5,899 nucleotides of DNA from NCBI GenBank assembly GCA_021545595.1, contig JAJRVG010000101.1, positions 1 through 5,899 of the forward strand, written 5' to 3'. A program made the translations under genes and the position numbers. Shown here piece by piece: positions 1 through 5,899 of this stretch (within the stretch, counting starts at the first letter, position 1; each line of letters begins with the position of its first letter). A model generated the notes under the pieces. The model saw only the letters and a program-made list of their open reading frames with translations, did no database searches and had not been told where the DNA came from. This DNA comes from Zetaproteobacteria bacterium (GTDB taxonomy: Bacteria; Pseudomonadota; Zetaproteobacteria; Mariprofundales; Mariprofundaceae).

Positions 1-120
1 AGGGGCAAACCTCTCTCTCCGACAACGATGGAACGAACCCAGATTATCGGAATAAGTCTGATCACCATTTTGATGTTGTTTGCATTTTATAATGATTTGT
101 TACGGTTATTTAGAGGTTAG
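1..120 (+). CDS. rseP: RseP site-2 zinc metalloprotease, C-terminal fragment
   Basis: Only the last 39 codons are present, read in frame 1 to the TAG at 118-120; the gene enters from the left edge. The fragment begins RGKPLSP and continues into a hydrophobic helix (about fragment residues 15-31) followed by FYNDLLRLF. This matches the C-terminal end of RseP/YaeL proteins, where an RG-[KE]-P-[LV]-S stretch precedes the last transmembrane helix and a conserved ND motif lies near the C-terminus. RseP is an inner-membrane intramembrane protease that cleaves anti-sigma factors such as RseA during the envelope stress response. The HExxH catalytic motif and PDZ domains would lie upstream, outside the window. 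The stop codon sits one base before the bamA start, which supports co-transcription and translational coupling. Identification rests on the tail motif and on the usual rseP-bamA adjacency. Confidence 0.85.
   Translation, partial: RGKPLSPTTMERTQIIGISLITILMLFAFYNDLLRLFRG
112..116 (+). promoter_or_regulatory. Ribosome binding site of bamA
   Basis: AGAGG lies five bases upstream of the ATG at 122, inside the last codons of rseP. It supports the start at 122 over in-frame ATGs at 80 and 92, which would put extra residues in front of the signal peptide. Confidence 0.6.
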
Positions 121-121
121 A

Positions 122-2458
122 ATGTGCTCCATTTTCCAGAGGTTGTTTTCACATGGCTACAGTGTATTTTTTGCTGTTACACTACTCCTGTTGCCGACAG
201 TTGGATTGTCTGCAGAGCTGGAAAGTGAAAAAATAGTCTCCTCTATCGAAGTTGCCGGAAACCACTATGTTGAAAGTGGCACGATTCTGGCCATGATCGA
301 AATGAAAGCTGGTAAGGTGTTAAGTAAGAAGACGATTAGCCATGATGTTAAACGCCTTTTTAAAACCGGCTATTTTGAAGATATTTATGTAGTGGGCAGT
401 CCTGGAAAAGATGGTGTCCGTCTGGTTTACACGGTTAAAGAAAACCCACTTATCTCTAAATTAGAAATTTTGGGAAATGATGAAATCCCTGATAAAAAGC
501 TTCAGCTAAAACTGGGCCTGAAACCCGGTAGAGTTTTTAGTGCAGCCAAACTAAGAAATGATCGCAATACGATTCGTAAAGCATATCTCAAAAAAGGTTA
601 TTATCAGGTTGATGTAACAGCTACAACAGTTGTTGAAGAAGATGGAAGGGTTGCTCTGACTCTGAGTGTTAATGAGGGGCAGGTCACTCGCATCAAGAGC
701 ATCCAGTTCATTAGCAACACGGCCTTTTCAGACAGTGAATTAAGAGATATTCTGGCATCTCAGAAGTCCGGTTTCATGAGCTGGTTTGGGGATAAGGATG
801 TATTTAATAAAGAGCGTTTTGGAGGAGATTCTCAACTACTGCAACAGCACTATTTGAACAATGGTTATCTGGATTTTGCGATTGAAAGTGCGCAACTCTC
901 TCTAACACCCGATAAAAAGGCTTTTTATCTAACATTTGCGCTTCATGAAGGACCTCAATACAGCATAAGCCAGGTTGATATACAGGGGGACATGGTTCCA
1001 TCCCGTGAGGTTTTATTGGAAGCCATTAAGCTTAAAAAGGGAGACATCTATTCACTGACAGATCTTCAAAATTCTATTACTGCGATGGAAGAGAAGGTTG
1101 GCGACGAAGGTTATGCATTTGCCAGTGTGACACCGATCCTGAAGCGCGATATAGCCCTGAAACAGGTGTCTATTATTTTTGATGTTGAGAAAGGTAGAGA
1201 GGTTTATGTAGAACGCATTCAAATCTCTGGAAATGAGAAGACAGAAGACAATGTGGTTCGGAGAGAGTTCCGACAATTTGAAGCTGCACGCTACTCGACC
1301 GCTAATGTCAGGCGAAGCAAAGAGCGTTTGAGCCGTAGCAGGCTATTCAAAGATGTGCGTGTTAACCTTGAACGCGGTGAAGCCGACGATCTGGTACAGA
1401 TGAATGTTAGCCTTGAAGAGGATAAAACCGGCAGTTTTACCCTGGGTGCTGGCTATTCCCAACTTGAAAAGGTCTTTTTTAAGGGAAGCATTGAAGAGCG
1501 AAATTTTCTGGGTAAAGGCTACACTACCAGGGGTAGTGCGGAGATTGGAGCCGCAACCCAGAATTTTGATGTGAGCCTGGCTGATCCATATTTTCTTGGC
1601 TCTGATATTGGAGCTTCACTAAACCTGTTTAAAATACAGACAAAACTGGCCGACATTGTAACCTATCAGACTAATAGTATTGGTGCCGGAACAACCTTCT
1701 CTATACCCTTATCAGAGTATCTTTCATACTCCATAGGTTATCGCTACACCCGAACTAAACTTACCGACATTCCAGTAGATGCCAGTCTGGTGTTAAGGTC
1801 TCAGGAGGGGCTTCAGTCAACGGGTGAAACTCGCCAGTCACTCGCATGGGATACACGTGATAAGACGCTGGCACCCGGCAAAGGGCATCAGGAATCACTG
1901 TCATTAAGCGTTGCCGGCCTTGGCGGAAGTAATAAGTTTCTGGAGGTGACGGCTTCAACAAAGAGTTACTTCTCATTAGGTAGGGGCTTTGTTTTCAACC
2001 CAACATTTTCAGCCAGTTATATTGAAAGTTTCGGGGGTCAGGAGGTACCACTTTTCCGCCGTTACTCCATGGGTGGTATAGGGTCTATTCGCGGATTCGA
2101 TTCATATGGAATAACACTGCGGGACCCGGTTACGGGAGATATAATTGGAGGTGACAAGATGGTTCAGGCATCCCTGAATCTATTTTTTCCGCTTCCATAT
2201 GTGAGGACGTCAGGCTTACGTGGTGTGATTTTTCTTGATGCAGGCACACTTTGGGGCAGTGTTAACACTTCTGTTGGTGGAGTGTCGGTAAATTATAGAG
2301 AAGATTTCTCCACATCAAAGATACGTACCTCAACGGGGGTGGGTGTTGAGTGGATATCACCACTGGGTCCGTTAGCACTGGTCTGGGGCTTTCCGATCAA
2401 TAAGGTGGCAGGAGATCTTCTACGAAGTTTTGAGTTTGGACTGGGCGCGAGTTTTTAA
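122..2458 (+). CDS. bamA: BamA, outer membrane protein assembly factor
   Basis: This encodes a 778-residue Omp85-family protein (E. coli BamA is 810), the central subunit of the BAM complex that folds and inserts beta-barrel proteins into the outer membrane. Residues 1-31 form a signal peptide (hydrophobic core about 15-29, probable signal peptidase I cut after GLSA). Five POTRA domains follow at roughly 36-108, 109-185, 188-277, 280-357 and 360-433; POTRA3 carries the typical WFGDKDVFNKERFGGD stretch. The barrel runs from about 437 to the end and shows the DPYF motif (488-491), the WDTRD strand (576-580), the loop-6 motif IRGF (656-659, VRGF in E. coli) and a C-terminal Phe, the outer-membrane signature. 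The start at 122 is chosen from the signal peptide, the upstream AGAGG and the one-base gap after rseP; frames open from 80 would overlap rseP. The protein appears intact, with no frameshift. Confidence 0.97.
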   Translation: MCSIFQRLFSHGYSVFFAVTLLLLPTVGLSAELESEKIVSSIEVAGNHYVESGTILAMIEMKAGKVLSKKTISHDVKRLFKTGYFEDIYVVGSPGKDGVRLVYTVKENPLISKLEILGNDEIPDKKLQLKLGLKPGRVFSAAKLRNDRNTIRKAYLKKGYYQVDVTATTVVEEDGRVALTLSVNEGQVTRIKSIQFISNTAFSDSELRDILASQKSGFMSWFGDKDVFNKERFGGDSQLLQQHYLNNGYLDFAIESAQLSLTPDKKAFYLTFALHEGPQYSISQVDIQGDMVPSREVLLEAIKLKKGDIYSLTDLQNSITAMEEKVGDEGYAFASVTPILKRDIALKQVSIIFDVEKGREVYVERIQISGNEKTEDNVVRREFRQFEAARYSTANVRRSKERLSRSRLFKDVRVNLERGEADDLVQMNVSLEEDKTGSFTLGAGYSQLEKVFFKGSIEERNFLGKGYTTRGSAEIGAATQNFDVSLADPYFLGSDIGASLNLFKIQTKLADIVTYQTNSIGAGTTFSIPLSEYLSYSIGYRYTRTKLTDIPVDASLVLRSQEGLQSTGETRQSLAWDTRDKTLAPGKGHQESLSLSVAGLGGSNKFLEVTASTKSYFSLGRGFVFNPTFSASYIESFGGQEVPLFRRYSMGGIGSIRGFDSYGITLRDPVTGDIIGGDKMVQASLNLFFPLPYVRTSGLRGVIFLDAGTLWGSVNTSVGGVSVNYREDFSTSKIRTSTGVGVEWISPLGPLALVWGFPINKVAGDLLRSFEFGLGASF

Positions 2459-2480
2459 AGTTAGTTATTTGTCTGTTTTT

Positions 2481-2485
2481 AGGAG
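2481..2485 (+). promoter_or_regulatory. Ribosome binding site of skp
   Basis: AGGAG lies five bases before the ATG at 2491, in the 32-base gap after bamA. It is the best Shine-Dalgarno match in the window and fixes the start just ahead of a clean signal peptide. Confidence 0.75.
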
Positions 2486-2490
2486 TTGAT

Positions 2491-3000
2491 ATGAAGATTA
2501 AATCACTATTTGCTATTGTTTTGGCAGTTGCACTCTTGCCTGCAGTATTGGCGAATGCCGCTGATATGAAAATTGGTGTTGTTGATGTGAAGAGCGCCAT
2601 TGAAAATACCAAGGCGTATCAAAAGGGATTAAATCGATTAAGGGCCCTGGCAACAAAAAAGCAGAAAGAGCTGGATGCTCTACGTGTACAAATCGAGCAG
2701 GCAGAAAAAGCCATGCTTGGTCAGACAATGGCAATGTCGCCTGAGCGGCTTGCTCAGAAGCAGTCGGAGATTAAAGATCTCAGAAAGCTTTACAGCCGTA
2801 AGCAGCAGGATGCCCAGGAGGAGATTGTTGGTGAACAGGGTAAACTTCAGTCCACTCAAGGTATAAAGCTTTCCAAGACTCTTAAAGCGTATGGAAAGAA
2901 GGGTGGATATGATCTGATTCTTCCTAAAGCACAGTTCGTGCTTTACTCCAATCCTGCGCTCGATATAACAAGTGAAATAACCAAGCTTCTGGATAAATAA
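2491..3000 (+). CDS. skp: Skp/OmpH-family periplasmic chaperone
   Basis: The product has 169 residues (E. coli Skp has 161). Residues 1-23 are a signal peptide with a K-rich start, a hydrophobic core (about 6-20) and a probable cut after ANA. The mature protein opens with KIGVVDVKSAIENTKAYQKG, the first strand and helix of the OmpH family (in many members KIgvVD...i...s...q). A long charged, heptad-like helical region at about 45-130, rich in K, E, Q and R, fits the paired 'tentacles' of the Skp trimer, and the end returns to a beta-type segment, YDLILPKAQFVLYSNPALDIT. Skp trimers hold unfolded outer-membrane proteins in the periplasm and deliver them to BamA. Sequence identity in this family is low, so the call rests on domain layout, signal peptide, length and position between bamA and lpxD. 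I see no sign of truncation. Confidence 0.92.
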   Translation: MKIKSLFAIVLAVALLPAVLANAADMKIGVVDVKSAIENTKAYQKGLNRLRALATKKQKELDALRVQIEQAEKAMLGQTMAMSPERLAQKQSEIKDLRKLYSRKQQDAQEEIVGEQGKLQSTQGIKLSKTLKAYGKKGGYDLILPKAQFVLYSNPALDITSEITKLLDK

Positions 3001-3023
3001 GAAGTTATTAAGAACGGTCTGTT

Positions 3024-4022
3024 TTGAATATAAAAGAGCTGGCCAAACTGCTGGACGGGCAGTTTTATGGCAGCGATTCATCGGTTGAAATCAGAGGTGT
3101 AAATACGCTTCACAGTGCGACTGATAGTGAAGCCTCTTTTCTTGCCAACATGAAGTACAAGGATGACCTGCGTGATTGCGATGCCGGGGTGATTCTGGTC
3201 GCATTGAACTTTCCCGATGATCAAGCCAATGAGAAAGAGCTTATCAAGGTTGCCGACCCATATCTTGCATTTGCACATCTGCAACGACATTTTCACCCGT
3301 CTCCAATCTCATCTGGAAACCGGCACCCTACAGCAGTGATCGACCCTGCGGCTTTGTTGGCGGATGATGTTGATGTGGGCCCCCATGTGGTCATTGAAGA
3401 GGGGGTTACGGTAGGTTCCGGAACCATTATTCATGCAGCCTCTGTGATTGAAAAAGGGGCATCTATTGGCCAATCCTGTATCATCCATGCCCGTGCAGTG
3501 GTAAGCCATGGCTCTCTGTTGGGTGACAGAGTCATCCTTCAGTCAGGGGCAGTGATTGGTTCAGACGGTTTTGGTTATGCATGGAGTGGCAAAGAGCATC
3601 TGAAAATCCCCCAGACTGGTCGCGTTGTACTTGAAGATGACGTGGAGGTTGGAGCCAATAGCAGTATCGACCGTGGAGCGCTTGGTGACACGACTATCAG
3701 GCAAGGGGTCAAACTGGACAATCTGATTCAGATCGGCCATAACGTTGAAATTGGTCCATACACTATTATTGCCAGTCAGGTCGGTATCTCAGGCTCCACA
3801 ACACTTGGTGCCGGGTGTCAGATTGGCGGGCAGGCTGGTGTTGCCGGGCACCTTAAAATTGGTGATGGTGTCAAACTTGCAGCAAAAAGTGGCGTTATGG
3901 GAAATCTTGACGCTGGCGGAATCTATGCCGGTTCTCCTGCGATGCCACACCGGACATGGTTGAAGGTCTCGGCGTTAATAGTCAGGCTGCCTGAAATCTG
4001 GAATCAGATTCGAAAAAAATAG
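3024..4022 (+). CDS. lpxD: LpxD, UDP-3-O-acylglucosamine N-acyltransferase (TTG start)
   Basis: The 332-residue product catalyses the third lipid A step, moving an (R)-3-hydroxyacyl chain from ACP to the 2-amino group of UDP-3-O-acylglucosamine in the cytoplasm. Residues 1-100 form the uridine-binding domain, starting MNIKELAKLLDGQFYG. About 103-300 are hexapeptide repeats of a left-handed beta helix, and a short C-terminal helix ends RLPEIWNQIRKK. The catalytic His is H239 in IQIGHN, and H276 in VAGH matches the second conserved His; both have the same numbers as in E. coli LpxD. SDGFGYA (180-186) is another family motif. The start is TTG: an in-frame TAA at 3009-3011 leaves no other standard start, and the N-terminus aligns with the family from this residue. 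The upstream AAGAACGG is only a weak Shine-Dalgarno match. The gene starts 23 bases after skp. Confidence 0.96.
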   Translation: MNIKELAKLLDGQFYGSDSSVEIRGVNTLHSATDSEASFLANMKYKDDLRDCDAGVILVALNFPDDQANEKELIKVADPYLAFAHLQRHFHPSPISSGNRHPTAVIDPAALLADDVDVGPHVVIEEGVTVGSGTIIHAASVIEKGASIGQSCIIHARAVVSHGSLLGDRVILQSGAVIGSDGFGYAWSGKEHLKIPQTGRVVLEDDVEVGANSSIDRGALGDTTIRQGVKLDNLIQIGHNVEIGPYTIIASQVGISGSTTLGAGCQIGGQAGVAGHLKIGDGVKLAAKSGVMGNLDAGGIYAGSPAMPHRTWLKVSALIVRLPEIWNQIRKK

Positions 4023-4044
4023 TAAAAAACATTGAGAGAAAGTA

Positions 4045-4488
4045 ATGCCTACTTTGAATATTGATGAAATAAGTTCTTTTCTTCCACACCGTTATCCGTT
4101 CCTTCTGGTGGATCGGGTTCTTGATTTCACCCCTGAAGAATCGATCAGAGCGATTAAGAATGTGACAGCGAATGAACCGCACTTTATGGGGCATTTCCCG
4201 GACTTTCCGGTTATGCCAGGTGTTTTAATTGTGGAAGCGATGGCTCAGGTCGGGGGTATACTGGCATTTCAGTCAGCACCGAAAGATCAGGAGTTTCTGG
4301 TCTTTTTTACCGGCATTGATGGTGTTCGTTTTCGCAAACCCGTACGACCGGGTGACCAACTGCTATTTGAACTGACCTGCCTCCGTCGCAAGGGCAACCT
4401 GTGGAAATTTAAAGGTGAAGCTTTCGTAGACGGTAGCCTTGTGTGTGAGGGAACCCTTATGGCATCTCTGATGCCTAAAAACGTATAG
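4045..4488 (+). CDS. fabZ: FabZ, 3-hydroxyacyl-[ACP] dehydratase
   Basis: The 147-residue product is a hot-dog-fold enzyme of type II fatty acid synthesis that removes water from (R)-3-hydroxyacyl-ACP to give trans-2-enoyl-ACP. Family motifs are all present: [13 protein letters not shown] (13-25), the catalytic His H50 in [12 protein letters not shown] (48-59), and the catalytic Glu E64 in [11 protein letters not shown]. The His-Glu spacing of 14 residues equals that in E. coli FabZ (H54 and E68). [11 protein letters not shown] (96-106) is the usual strand-loop in the core. It begins 22 bases after lpxD with a modest GAGAG site at 4034-4038, six bases before ATG. Its stop TAG touches the start region of lpxA. 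Because FabZ consumes the same hydroxyacyl-ACPs that LpxA and LpxD use, placement here sets the split between phospholipid and lipid A. Length is normal and nothing is missing. Confidence 0.97.
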   Translation: MPTLNIDEISSFLPHRYPFLLVDRVLDFTPEESIRAIKNVTANEPHFMGHFPDFPVMPGVLIVEAMAQVGGILAFQSAPKDQEFLVFFTGIDGVRFRKPVRPGDQLLFELTCLRRKGNLWKFKGEAFVDGSLVCEGTLMASLMPKNV

Positions 4489-4496
4489 TGCCTCAG

Positions 4497-5291
4497 ATGA
4501 TTCACTCTTCCGCCGTCGTTTCAGACCGTGCTGAAGTTGGCAGAGATGTGGAAATTGGCCCCTGCTGCATTGTTGATGAGCATGTAAAAATAGGGGATGG
4601 GTGCAAGCTGATCTCCCATGTGGTGATTTCAGGGCACACAACTATCGGATCAGACAACCGTATTTTTCCCTTTGCCAGTATCGGACACGAGCCTCAGGAT
4701 TTGAAGTACCATGGTGAACCTTCTGAAGTTATCATCGGTAGTGGAAATACGATCAGGGAAAATGTAACCATTAATCCCGGCACCGAGGGTGGCGGGATGC
4801 TGACCCGGATCGGGGAGAATAACCTGCTGATGGCCTATTCGCATGTTGCTCACGACTGCATCCTTGGCAGCGGGATCATTATGGCAAATGCTGTGACACT
4901 TGCCGGTCATGTTGAAATCGATGATGGAGCGATTATTGGCGGCATGTCTGCCATCCATCAATTCATCCGAATTGGCCGTTATTCCATGATCGGTGGCATG
5001 AGCGGTGTTGTTAAGGATGTACCACCATATTGTCTTACTGCCGGCGGTTATCGCCCCGGCCTGGCAGGACTTAATCTGATCGGCCTGAGAAGGCGAGGCT
5101 TCAGCAATGAACGCATAAAAATGCTAAAGGAAATTTACCGTATCCTGCTTCAGGGCAGTGGCAAAATTGATGAGCGAATGAGTGAAGCAGAATCCATCGC
5201 CGGTGATGATGCTGATGCACTGCATCTGCTTGAGTTTGTCAGGAGTGCTGAGCGAGGCATGACAACTCACCGCCGGGATTCATCACAGTAG
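4497..5291 (+). CDS. lpxA: LpxA, UDP-N-acetylglucosamine O-acyltransferase
   Basis: This is the first lipid A enzyme: it transfers an (R)-3-hydroxyacyl chain from ACP to the 3-OH of UDP-GlcNAc in the cytoplasm. From the ATG at 4497 the protein has 264 residues (E. coli has 262). Hexapeptide repeats fill about 2-180, followed by an alpha-helical C-terminal domain containing GLRRRGFS (196-203). The catalytic His is H119 in SHVAHDC, equivalent to E. coli H125; H138 (LAGH) and the HQF at 154-156 match E. coli H144 and H160-Q161. QDLKYHGEPSEV (67-78) is the conserved substrate-side loop. The start is not certain: a GTG at 4488 overlaps the fabZ stop by one base and would add three residues (MPQ). 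I prefer 4497 because MIHSSAVV lines up with the usual family N-terminus; neither start has a clear Shine-Dalgarno site, so coupling to fabZ translation is likely. Confidence 0.95.
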   Translation: MIHSSAVVSDRAEVGRDVEIGPCCIVDEHVKIGDGCKLISHVVISGHTTIGSDNRIFPFASIGHEPQDLKYHGEPSEVIIGSGNTIRENVTINPGTEGGGMLTRIGENNLLMAYSHVAHDCILGSGIIMANAVTLAGHVEIDDGAIIGGMSAIHQFIRIGRYSMIGGMSGVVKDVPPYCLTAGGYRPGLAGLNLIGLRRRGFSNERIKMLKEIYRILLQGSGKIDERMSEAESIAGDDADALHLLEFVRSAERGMTTHRRDSSQ

Positions 5292-5311
5292 TCCGGTTTT
5301 AAATTTTCACT

Positions 5312-5899
5312 ATGTCTGACTCTCCTAAAATTGGCCTGATTGCCGGCTATGGCTCATTCCCTCTGGAGATGACCGAAGAGCTGAACAGGCTTGGCTATGA
5401 GGTTCATGCTGTAGCTGTACATGAAGAGACATCAGCGGAAATTGAGTCCATGGCAGCTTCAACATGCTGGCTGCACATCGGCCAGATTGCCTCCATGATT
5501 AAGGCATTTAACAACGCCGGGGTCAGCGAAGTGGTGATGGCCGGCAAGGTTCGCAAGCTTCTTCTGTTTCGCAACTTCCGCCCCGATTTCATGGCGCTGA
5601 AGGGCCTGCTCAAGCTTCCCGATCGCCGCGATGATTCACTCATGCTGGCTGTGACCTCTATTCTTGCGGATGCAGGCATTACTGTTCTATCTCAGGTTGA
5701 CTATGCAGGTGATATGATAGCATCCAAGGGTCTTCTCTTCGGCCCGAAACTGAGTAATAAACTTTTAAAAGACGGCATCTTCGGTTTTTCCCAGGCAAAG
5801 GCTATTGCCGGAATGGATGTTGGCCAGACAGTTGTCGTTCAGGATCAGGCGGTGCTTGCTGTTGAGGCTATTGAGGGTACGGATGAGGCAATCAAACGG
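5312..5899 (+). CDS. lpxI: LpxI, UDP-2,3-diacylglucosamine pyrophosphatase (DUF1009 family), 5' part
   Basis: The open frame runs from ATG 5312 to the right edge without a stop, giving the first 196 residues; family members are usually about 270-285, so roughly 75-90 residues are missing. LpxI hydrolyses UDP-2,3-diacylglucosamine to lipid X plus UMP, the step done by the unrelated LpxH in E. coli. Visible family motifs are IGLIAGYGSFP (7-17), the GKVRK segment (78-82) after a predicted beta strand, RRDDSLM (105-111), QTVVVQDQAVLAVEAIEGTD (172-191) and the following EAIKR. Asp191 in EGTD probably corresponds to the metal-binding Asp shown to be essential in Caulobacter LpxI (inferred from motif, not aligned). 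An in-frame TAA at 5300-5302 leaves 5312 as the only normal start. It lies 20 bases after lpxA, with no recognisable Shine-Dalgarno site. lpxB would be expected next. Confidence 0.93.
   Translation, partial: MSDSPKIGLIAGYGSFPLEMTEELNRLGYEVHAVAVHEETSAEIESMAASTCWLHIGQIASMIKAFNNAGVSEVVMAGKVRKLLLFRNFRPDFMALKGLLKLPDRRDDSLMLAVTSILADAGITVLSQVDYAGDMIASKGLLFGPKLSNKLLKDGIFGFSQAKAIAGMDVGQTVVVQDQAVLAVEAIEGTDEAIKR

Noticed and set aside
30..61. Sigma-E-like pair: GGAAC at 30-34 and TCTGA at 57-61 within the rseP end, a place where E. coli carries an envelope-stress promoter for bamA.
   Set aside because: The gap between a GGAACTT-type -35 and the -10 would be about 20 bases, longer than the usual 15-17, and only the GGAAC core matches. 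Both elements fall in rseP coding sequence.
80..121. Upstream in-frame starts of bamA at 80 and 92.
   Set aside because: They overlap rseP, add a polar stretch before the signal peptide and lack a ribosome binding site, while the ATG at 122 has one.
122..217. Cys at residue 2 of BamA (MCSI) as a possible lipoprotein site.
   Set aside because: There is no lipobox before it; a normal hydrophobic core and a signal peptidase I type site (GLSA) follow.
2680..3081. A 133-codon open frame on the minus strand opposite skp and the lpxD start.
   Set aside because: Its translation has no recognisable motif or domain, it spans two well supported plus-strand genes and their junction, and it has no convincing start signal.
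4650..4961. A 103-codon open frame on the minus strand within lpxA.
   Set aside because: It is antisense to the highly conserved hexapeptide region of lpxA, whose codon pattern explains the lack of stops; no family is recognisable.
3336..5030. Recurring GG-T/ATTGG-like patterns in lpxD and lpxA that look like short DNA repeats.
   Set aside because: They follow from the protein hexapeptide repeats of the left-handed beta helix. There are no spacers of uniform length and no exact DNA repeat, so this is neither a CRISPR array nor a mobile repeat.

Overview
The window holds one tightly packed plus-strand gene cluster for building the Gram-negative outer membrane. The order is rseP (3' end only), bamA, skp/ompH, lpxD, fabZ, lpxA and lpxI (5' part only). 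Every gene reads the same way and the gaps are about 1 to 32 bases. I see no rho-independent terminator, tRNA, rRNA, insertion sequence, CRISPR array or phage gene, and no non-coding stretch longer than 32 bases. This is conserved core-genome content, and I do not find an undescribed system in it.

Organism: an LPS-making Gram-negative, almost certainly proteobacterial in the broad sense. Base composition is moderate and looks somewhat more AT-rich in bamA and skp than in the lpx genes (judged by eye). rseP-bamA-skp-lpxD-fabZ-lpxA is the arrangement known from Gammaproteobacteria such as E. coli. LpxI (DUF1009 family) following lpxA is instead typical of Alphaproteobacteria and several deltaproteobacterial lineages, which use it in place of LpxH. 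Having both skp and lpxI in one run suggests neither a standard enteric nor a standard alphaproteobacterium. A zetaproteobacterium, a magnetotactic-coccus-like lineage or a deltaproteobacterial relative would fit, but the sequence alone does not decide.

Layout: bases 1-120 are the last 39 codons of the site-2 protease RseP. Bases 122-2458 encode BamA (signal peptide, five POTRA domains, 16-strand barrel with an IRGF loop-6 motif, terminal Phe). Bases 2491-3000 encode the periplasmic chaperone Skp. Bases 3024-4022 encode LpxD from a TTG start, 4045-4488 encode FabZ, about 4497-5291 encode LpxA, and 5312 to the window edge encodes the first 196 residues of LpxI.

How they work together: Skp carries unfolded outer-membrane proteins across the periplasm to BamA, which inserts them. 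LpxA, LpxD and LpxI are the acyltransferase and pyrophosphatase steps of lipid A synthesis (LpxC, between LpxA and LpxD, is encoded elsewhere). FabZ draws on the same (R)-3-hydroxyacyl-ACP pool as LpxA and LpxD, so clustering it here links phospholipid and lipid A supply. lpxB is the expected next gene past the right edge but is not visible.
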